Below are positions 57,708 through 64,000 of a stretch of DNA of 64,000 bases, in pieces. A program made the position numbers and the translations under genes. This stretch comes from Sphingomicrobium aestuariivivum (GTDB lineage: Bacteria > Pseudomonadota > Alphaproteobacteria > Sphingomonadales > Sphingomonadaceae): assembly GCF_024721585.1 (NCBI RefSeq), contig NZ_CP102629.1, positions 868,001-932,000 on the forward strand, given 5' to 3'. The notes below the pieces were generated by a model that saw only the letters and a list, made by a program, of their open reading frames with translations, was not told the DNA's origin and ran no database searches. How positions within the stretch are numbered: position 1 is the first letter of the stretch; each line of letters opens with the position of its first letter.

Positions 57708-57953
57708 ATGAAGAAGGTTGCTCTGACTGCTGCCGTCCTGGCCCTCGGCCTCGCGGCTTGCGAAGCCCAGACCGACGAAACCGTCGAAACCAACGTCGAA
57801 GAAACCGGCGAAGCCATGGAAGCGGACGCTGAAGCCGCTGGCGAAGCCACTGAAGCTGCCGTTGAAGAAATGGCTGCCGAAGCTGACGAAGCTGCGACCG
57901 AAGTCGAAGCCGAAGTCGAAGGCGAAACCGAAGCCGAAGCCGCTGCTGACTAA
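57708..57953 (+). CDS. Small Glu/Ala-rich lipoprotein (81 aa)
   Basis: The signal peptide ends in lipobox GLAAC with Cys18. The mature 63 residues contain only a few residue types (Glu, Ala, Thr, Val, Asp, Gly, Met) and form a highly acidic, probably helical or disordered rod. ATG 57708 is chosen because it begins the MKKVALTAAV signal. A strong terminator follows, so it is monocistronic. Short acidic lipoproteins of this kind are abundant in sphingomonads; the function is unknown. Confidence 0.75.
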   Translation: MKKVALTAAVLALGLAACEAQTDETVETNVEETGEAMEADAEAAGEATEAAVEEMAAEADEAATEVEAEVEGETEAEAAAD

Positions 57954-57981
57954 GCCAGCGCTTCACCTTCGGGTAAGATCA

Positions 57982-58016
57982 GGGTCGTCCGGTTCGCCGG
58001 GCGGCCCTTTTCTTTT
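57982..58016 (+). terminator. Rho-independent terminator after the acidic lipoprotein
   Basis: GGGTCGTCCGG and CCGGGCGGCCC form an 11-bp stem (two G-U pairs) around a TTCG loop, followed by TTTTCTTTT. It lies 28 bp after the stop at 57953. A textbook structure. Confidence 0.9.
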
Positions 58017-58104
58017 GTCAGCAAGGCGGCCGGCGGCAGCGCCAGCTGCCTGCCGGACTCGCCGTCCCGCCGGCCGACGGACAGGCACAGCCTGATCCGA
58101 TCGA

Positions 58105-58128
58105 CGGGATCAGGCCGCCCTGATCCCG
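58105..58128. repeat. 10-bp perfect inverted repeat
   Basis: CGGGATCAGG-CCGC-CCTGATCCCG. It lies in the 148-bp stretch between the terminator at 58016 and the lipoprotein start at 58165, which otherwise shows only GC-rich simple sequence. No T run follows, so it is not a clear terminator. Confidence 0.6.
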
Positions 58129-58164
58129 CTGGCTCTCAGGACTGACTTGCGGCATCATTCGGCC

Positions 58165-58386
58165 ATGACCCGCGCCCTCCTCCCCCTCGCCCTGCTCGCC
58201 CTCGCCGCCTGCGCGAAGAAGGACGAGACCCCCGAGCGCCCCGACGAGCAGGCCAGCGCCCGCCTCGCCACCATCGAGGAGCGGCTCGACGCCGCCGAGG
58301 CCGCCGACCCCACGCTGCCTGCGGCCACGCAGGAAGGGCCGGAAGCACAGGCTCCCGACCCCTCTTCCGATGGTGGTGCCGACTAG
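58165..58386 (+). CDS. Small lipoprotein (73 aa)
   Basis: The signal peptide ends in LALAAC with Cys16. The mature part has a charged start (AKKDETPERPDEQ), a short helix ('SARLATIEERLDAAEAAD') and a Pro/Gln/Ala-rich end. ATG 58165 begins the signal sequence; a TTG six codons upstream is disregarded. Its stop overlaps the convergent tautomerase stop through CTAG. No family was recognised. Confidence 0.65.
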   Translation: MTRALLPLALLALAACAKKDETPERPDEQASARLATIEERLDAAEAADPTLPAATQEGPEAQAPDPSSDGGAD

Positions 58387-58607
58387 GCGGCCTTGGCGTC
58401 GCGCAACTGGTGGACGTCGCTCGCCCCCAGCATCTTGCCGCCGATCGCCCAGTCACCCTGTTCGACCTCGACGATGCGGACCCAGGTCACGGGGCGCATG
58501 CCCTCGCCTTCGACCCGGACCATCGCCTCGGTGACTTCATGGATGAGTTGCGCCTTCTGTTCGGCGGTGAAAACGTCCTTGATGACATCGATGGTGGTAA
58601 GCGGCAT
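58383..58607 (-). CDS. Tautomerase family protein (4-oxalocrotonate tautomerase-like)
   Basis: A 74-residue protein with the catalytic Pro directly after the initiator Met (MPLTTIDVIKDVFTAEQKAQ), 'LIHEVTEAMVRVEGEGMRPVTWVRIVEV' and a short end. This is the small-subunit 4-OT fold, which moves double bonds in oxo-acids or dehalogenates. ATG 58607 follows AGAGAAGA. It is divergent from an HxlR regulator, which may control it. Confidence 0.85.
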   Translation of the reverse strand: MPLTTIDVIKDVFTAEQKAQLIHEVTEAMVRVEGEGMRPVTWVRIVEVEQGDWAIGGKMLGASDVHQLRDAKAA

Positions 58608-58760
58608 TTCTCTTCTCCCTTTTATGTTCGGCCGGGCCATCCCGGCGACAGGGACAGTTTTGCCACCCTCCTTGCCCCGCGTTGAGAACGGCGATTGTAG
58701 GAGCGCGCTACAGAATCTGGAGAAAGCTGCTACAATGGCGCGATCTTCGGGAGAGCCGTC

Positions 58761-59474
58761 ATGCAATATGGCCAATTCTGCCCCATCGCGAAGGCGACCG
58801 AGATCCTCGGCGAACGCTGGACCATCCTCGTCGTCCGCGAGTTGCTGATGGGCGCCCGCCGCTTCAACGAGTTGCAGCGCGGCCTCGGCGACATCTCGCC
58901 CACGCTCCTGACCAGCCGACTGCGCGACCTCGAAGCGCACGGCCTCGTTGCCAAGCGTCCGATCCCGGGCCAGCGCGGCAAGGAATATCACGCCACCCCC
59001 GCCTGCAAGGCGCTGCTCCCCGCCATCGTGGCGCTCGGGGAATGGGGCATGGTCTGGGCGCGCGACCAGGTGCTCGACGCCGACCTCGATATCGAGCTCC
59101 TCATGCTTTACCTCGAGCGCAGCGTTGATCCCGACCAGATGGTCGGTGACAGTCACATCCTGCGCTTCCACTTCGACGACCTGGTCGATCAACAGGACTA
59201 TTGGCTGCTCATCCGCGAGGGCAAGGTCGACATGTGCCTCACCGATCCCGGTCAGGACGTCGACGTCTATTTCTACTCCACGCTGCGCGCGCTTCACGAC
59301 GTGTGGATGGGCGACCGCAGCTGGCGCGAGGCGATCGCCGCCGAGGACCTGCGCCTCGAGGGAGACCCGCAGCTCACCCGCCGCATCTCCAAATGGCTCC
59401 GGCCCAGCGTCTTCGCCGAGGCTCCCCGCGCCGAGCGCACCGACCTGCCCGAGGTGCGTCCGACCCTTCAATAG
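58761..59474 (+). CDS. HxlR-family transcriptional regulator with C-terminal sterol-carrier-like domain
   Basis: A 237-residue protein. Residues 1-105 are a HxlR winged helix ('FCPIAKATEILGERWTILVVRELLMGARRFNELQRGLGDISPTLLTSRLRDLEAHGLV') with the typical N-terminal Cys7 that can act as a redox or aldehyde sensor. The rest ('HILRFHFDDLVDQQDYWLLIREGKVDMCLTDPGQDVDVYFYSTLRAL') resembles the SCP2-like ligand pocket of extended HxlR proteins. It is divergent from the tautomerase gene, with 153 bp between the starts. Confidence 0.85.
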   Translation: MQYGQFCPIAKATEILGERWTILVVRELLMGARRFNELQRGLGDISPTLLTSRLRDLEAHGLVAKRPIPGQRGKEYHATPACKALLPAIVALGEWGMVWARDQVLDADLDIELLMLYLERSVDPDQMVGDSHILRFHFDDLVDQQDYWLLIREGKVDMCLTDPGQDVDVYFYSTLRALHDVWMGDRSWREAIAAEDLRLEGDPQLTRRISKWLRPSVFAEAPRAERTDLPEVRPTLQ

Positions 59475-59481
59475 CGCAAAG

Positions 59482-59512
59482 AAAAAGGGCCGGACACCGA
59501 AGTGCCCGACCC
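59482..59512 (-). terminator. Rho-independent terminator of groES-groEL
   Basis: In the minus-strand transcript GGGTCGGGCAC pairs with GTGTCCGGCCC around a TTCG loop (11 bp with two G-U pairs), followed by TTTTTCTTT. It lies 35 bp after the groEL stop and 8 bp past the convergent HxlR gene. Confidence 0.9.
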
Positions 59513-59546
59513 CAATTCAACCGACTGAACGGTGGGTGCGCAGGAC

Positions 59547-61229
<1,683 letters not shown>

Positions 61230-61253
61230 TTAGGAGGTTTGGGAAGCGATGGC

Positions 61254-61541
61254 TCAGGCGAGGATGCCGAGGATGTCGCTTTCCTTCATGATGATCAGGT
61301 CTTCGCCGTCGAGCTTGACCTCGGTGCCCGACCACTTGCCGAACAGGATCTTGTCGCCCGCCTTGACGTCGAGCGGGGTGACCTTGCCGTCTTCGGCCTT
61401 CAGGCCCGAACCGACGGCGACGACTTCGCCTTCCTGCGGCTTTTCCTTGGCGCTGTCGGGGATGATGATCCCGCCGGCGGTCTTTTCATCGGCCTCGACA
61501 CGGCGGACGAGGACACGGTCGTGAAGCGGTTTGAAACCCAT
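61254..61541 (-). CDS. groS: Co-chaperonin GroES
   Basis: A 95-residue GroES. '[42 protein letters not shown]' contains the mobile loop, and '[31 protein letters not shown]' ends it. The start is ATG 61541 after GAGAGGAAACC. Confidence 0.98.
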   Translation of the reverse strand: MGFKPLHDRVLVRRVEADEKTAGGIIIPDSAKEKPQEGEVVAVGSGLKAEDGKVTPLDVKAGDKILFGKWSGTEVKLDGEDLIIMKESDILGILA

Positions 61542-61579
61542 GGTTTCCTCTCACTTTCTTCGTTGTTGATCTTTCGCGA

Positions 61580-61606
61580 CTGGCACTCGGACTTGGAGAG
61601 TGCCAG
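61580..61606. promoter_or_regulatory. CIRCE element (HrcA operator) before groES
   Basis: CTGGCACTC-N9-GAGTGCCAG, a perfect 9-bp inverted repeat with the 9-base spacer of CIRCE (consensus TTAGCACTC-N9-GAGTGCTAA), with outer bases shifted to GC. It stands 39 bp upstream of groES. HrcA should repress the operon here; hrcA is not in the window. Confidence 0.92.
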
Positions 61607-61617
61607 CGTCGAGAGCG

Positions 61618-61646
61618 CATTTGGGATGCGCATTCCTACTAGTCAA
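61618..61646 (-). promoter_or_regulatory. Possible groES-groEL promoter (RpoH- or housekeeping-like)
   Basis: On the minus strand TTGACT (61646-61641) is followed 15 bases later by CCCAAATG (61625-61618). The -10 resembles the CCCCAT-type box of heat-shock sigma factors. It lies directly upstream of CIRCE, the normal arrangement. Confidence 0.4.
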
Positions 61647-61670
61647 CAGGTGAGGCCCGAGATTTTTTGC

Positions 61671-63071
61671 TCAGTCCGCCGCGCCGCGCGCAGGGTCCGT
61701 CAGGCCGAGCGCCTCGCGGCGCATCCAGCGCTGGAGCATCAGCACCGCCACGATCGCCAGCCCGATCGCCAGCCCCGTCCAGATGCCCTCGCCTTCCCAG
61801 CCCGCGCCAAAGGCGAGCCAGGCGCCGGCACCAAGCCCGATGACCCAATAGCCGATGAAGGTATAGACCATCGGCACGCGCGTATCGTGGAGGCCCCGAA
61901 GCACGCCCGCGCCAACCACCTGCGCGCCGTCGACGATCTGGAAGATGGCGGCGATGAGGAGGAAGCTCACGCCCAGCGCCAGCACCTCGGCATTCTCCGG
62001 TGTGTCGGCGAGGAAGACGCCGATCAGCTCGGCGGGGAAGAGGAAGAGGAATATCGCCATGAAGCTCATGAAGCCGACGCCGAGGATCCACGCGGTCCAG
62101 CCGGCGCGTGCGATGCCGTCCCTGTCGCCGCGCCCGAGCATGATGCCGACCCGCACCGTCGAGGCTTGCGCGATACCCCACGGCACCATGAAGGAGAGCG
62201 CGGCGATCTGCAGCGCGATGGCATGCGCCGCCAGCGCCTTTTCGCCGACGAGCCCCATGAGGTAGGCCGCCGCCGAGAAGATGCCGCCCTCGAAGCCCAT
62301 CGCCAGCCCGATCGGCAGCCCCAGCTTCCACATCCGCGCATAGCGCGCCCAGTCGGGCCGCCAGAAACGCGAGAACAGGCTGAAGCGGCGGAACTGGCGG
62401 TCGAGCTGCACCACCGTGATCAGCGCCGCACACAGGAGCGCCCAGGTGATCGTGCTCGCCAGCCCCGCCCCGAACAGCCCCAGCTCGGGAAAACCGAACT
62501 CGCCGAAGATCAGCGCATAGTCGAGAAAGCTGTTGATCGGGATCGAGCAGGCCGAGATCATCAGCACCCAGCCCGGCCGCTCGAGCGCGGCGAGGAAATG
62601 CCTGAGCGTGTTGAACAGGAGGAACAGCAGCGTCGACCAGAGATAGCCCCAAAGGAAGACCTGCGCGTCCTGCGCCAGCCGCGGCTCCTGCCCGAGCCAG
62701 CCGATCACCGTGTCGGCGTTCATCAGCACCGCCCAGATGGGGATGGTGATGCTCACCGCCAGCCACACCGACTGGCGGAAGCTGCGGCGCACGTCCTTGA
62801 CCCGTCCCTTCGCCTTGCCGAGCGCGGTCGCCATCATCGGGCTTGCCGCCGTGATGATGCCAAGCGCCACGAGGTTGAGCGCGAAAGTGAGGTTCAATGC
62901 CAGCGCCGCCGAGGCCAGTTCGCTCGTCCCGTAGCGCCCGAGGAAGAAGGTATCGATCGCCTGCACCGAGGCCATCGTCAGGTTCGACAGGATCAGCGGC
63001 CAGGCGAGCTTCAGCGTCGTCTGGAATTCGTGGCGCCAGGGATGCGCGGTCAGGCTCGCCGATCGGGACAT
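61671..63071 (-). CDS. MATE-family efflux transporter
   Basis: A 466-residue transporter with twelve membrane helices in two similar halves, e.g. 'LAWPLILSNLTMASVQAIDTFFLGRYG' in the first and 'LGLPIGLAMGFEGGIFSAAAYLMGL' in the second. These openings of each MATE half share the P-x-x-x-x/F-L-G pattern. It should export cationic compounds using a Na+ or H+ gradient (NorM/DinF-like). The gene is monocistronic and divergent from sppA. Confidence 0.92.
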   Translation of the reverse strand: MSRSASLTAHPWRHEFQTTLKLAWPLILSNLTMASVQAIDTFFLGRYGTSELASAALALNLTFALNLVALGIITAASPMMATALGKAKGRVKDVRRSFRQSVWLAVSITIPIWAVLMNADTVIGWLGQEPRLAQDAQVFLWGYLWSTLLFLLFNTLRHFLAALERPGWVLMISACSIPINSFLDYALIFGEFGFPELGLFGAGLASTITWALLCAALITVVQLDRQFRRFSLFSRFWRPDWARYARMWKLGLPIGLAMGFEGGIFSAAAYLMGLVGEKALAAHAIALQIAALSFMVPWGIAQASTVRVGIMLGRGDRDGIARAGWTAWILGVGFMSFMAIFLFLFPAELIGVFLADTPENAEVLALGVSFLLIAAIFQIVDGAQVVGAGVLRGLHDTRVPMVYTFIGYWVIGLGAGAWLAFGAGWEGEGIWTGLAIGLAIVAVLMLQRWMRREALGLTDPARGAAD

Positions 63072-63177
63072 GGCCTTGCGGCTAGCTTCCCCCCGCTTGT
63101 CCGTCCAGCGAATAAGGGTGGAGGCGCGCGCCGCCTCGTCCTAGGGTAGTTCACAAGCCCCGAAGGAGGACAATGAC

Positions 63178-64000
63178 GTGAGTTTCGCCCGTTCGCTGTG
63201 GAAACTGCTGGTCGGCATCAAGGACCTGCTTGTCCTCATCTTCATGCTGCTCTTCTTCGGCCTCCTCTTCGCCGTGCTGCGCGGCACCCCCGACCCCGTG
63301 CTCGGCGACGGCGTCCTCGTCGTCGACTTGGACGGCGTGGTGGTCGAGGAAGCGCAGGCCCCCGATCCCTTCGCCGCGCTGGCGGGCCAGCCGGTGATGA
63401 AGGAATGGTCGCTCCCCGACCTGCTCGCCGCGCTCGATGCGGCCAAGGATGATGACCGCGTCTCGGCCGTCGCGCTCGACCTCGACGGCTTTCTCGGCGG
63501 CGGCCAGCCCGCGATGGAGGAAATCGGCGAGGCGCTCGATGCCATCCGCGCGACAGGCAAGACCGTCAGTGCCTATGCCACCGGCTATGTCGGCGACAGC
63601 TACCAGCTCGCCGCCCATGCCGACGAGATCCACCTCAACCCGCTCGGCGCGGTTGCGCTCGCCGGCCCCGGCGGTAGCCAGCTCTATTACGCCGACCTCC
63701 TCGACCGCCTCGGCGTGACCGCCAATGTCTACCGCGTCGGCACCTACAAGGCCGCGGTCGAGCCCTTCACCCGCTCCTCCATGTCCGACGAGGCGCGCGA
63801 GAATATGCGCGCGCTCGCCGAGACCATCGGCGAACAGTGGCGCGAGGACGTCACCAAGGCCCGCCCCGATGCACAGATCGCGCTCGCGCTCGACAATCCG
63901 GTCGAGGCCTTCGGCGGCTCGACCGACCTTGCCGCCCGTGCCCGCGAGCTCGGCCTCGTCGATGCCCTCACCAGCCGCCACGGCTGGCACGACCGTCTCG
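63178..64000 (+). CDS. sppA: Signal peptide peptidase SppA (partial, runs off the window)
   Basis: GTG 63178 follows GAAGGAGGA by seven bases; the ATG five bases earlier hits a stop at once. The 274 codons present encode a membrane anchor (about residues 10-34) and the N-terminal half of a 67-kDa-type SppA. The general-base Lys191 is in 'YRVGTYKAAVEPFTRSSMSD', matching Lys209 of E. coli. The serine-bearing second half lies beyond base 64000. The enzyme digests cleaved signal peptides in the inner membrane. Confidence 0.92.
   Translation, partial: MSFARSLWKLLVGIKDLLVLIFMLLFFGLLFAVLRGTPDPVLGDGVLVVDLDGVVVEEAQAPDPFAALAGQPVMKEWSLPDLLAALDAAKDDDRVSAVALDLDGFLGGGQPAMEEIGEALDAIRATGKTVSAYATGYVGDSYQLAAHADEIHLNPLGAVALAGPGGSQLYYADLLDRLGVTANVYRVGTYKAAVEPFTRSSMSDEARENMRALAETIGEQWREDVTKARPDAQIALALDNPVEAFGGSTDLAARARELGLVDALTSRHGWHDRL

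Overview
The window is a GC-rich chromosomal segment from an alphaproteobacterium, most likely a member of the Sphingomonadales. Supporting signs are a CtrA master regulator with GANTC and TTAA-N7 motifs upstream, a split MetH next to an ArsR-methyltransferase fusion, a GC-shifted CIRCE element before groES-groEL, a leucyl-transferase of the Bpt type, and dispersed GTCATCCC...GGGATCC repeats. No prophage, transposase, CRISPR array or rRNA operon was seen. No stretch longer than 300 bases lacks a gene.

Layout. 1-11 kb: divergent acyl-CoA dehydrogenases, a hotdog thioesterase, purS-purQ, tRNA-Arg(UCU), a spermidine-synthase-like methyltransferase fold, a DUF2254 membrane protein, a succinate-semialdehyde dehydrogenase convergent with a GlcD-type FAD oxidoreductase, and folA. 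11.3-28.4 kb: the str-S10-spc ribosomal cluster, all on the minus strand: rpsL-rpsG-fusA-tuf, rpsJ-rplC-rplD-rplW-rplB-rpsS-rplV-rpsC-rplP-rpmC-rpsQ, rplN-rplX-rplE-rpsN-rpsH-rplF-rplR-rpsE-rpmD-rplO-secY-adk. The usual rpsM-rpsK-rpoA-rplQ block does not follow adk. Most S10/spc genes touch or overlap, but three interior gaps (rpsJ-rplC, rpmD-rplO, rplO-secY) hold strong stem-loops.

28.4-39.7 kb: a long minus-strand run from pyruvate dehydrogenase E2 (pdhC) to dihydrolipoyl dehydrogenase (lpdA). Small membrane proteins and a YciA-type thioesterase lie between them. A GH24 lysozyme, lipoproteins (one an MliC-type lysozyme inhibitor), DUF3140 and an amidohydrolase follow. 39.7-47 kb: a universal stress protein, a 52-residue acidic protein, free-methionine-(R)-sulfoxide reductase, ArfB, an RluA-type pseudouridine synthase, ctrA, a GNAT protein, an HD-GYP protein that may start at AUU, bpt and ilvA. 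47-57.5 kb: a secreted amidohydrolase, a PAP2 lipid enzyme, and a one-carbon/methionine operon (ArsR-methyltransferase, metF, two-gene metH) ending in a DsbD-like reductase. 57.5-64 kb: two small lipoproteins, a tautomerase divergent from an HxlR regulator, groES-groEL, a MATE transporter and the start of sppA.

Most of the window is housekeeping. The points most worth checking are the structured rpsJ-rplC gap, the RGG-rich tail of ribosomal protein S5, the candidate AUU start of the HD-GYP gene, the ctrA promoter architecture, the ArsR-methyltransferase operator, and the small-protein genes between pdhC and lpdA. All positions and motifs were read by eye. No alignment, folding or database search was run.
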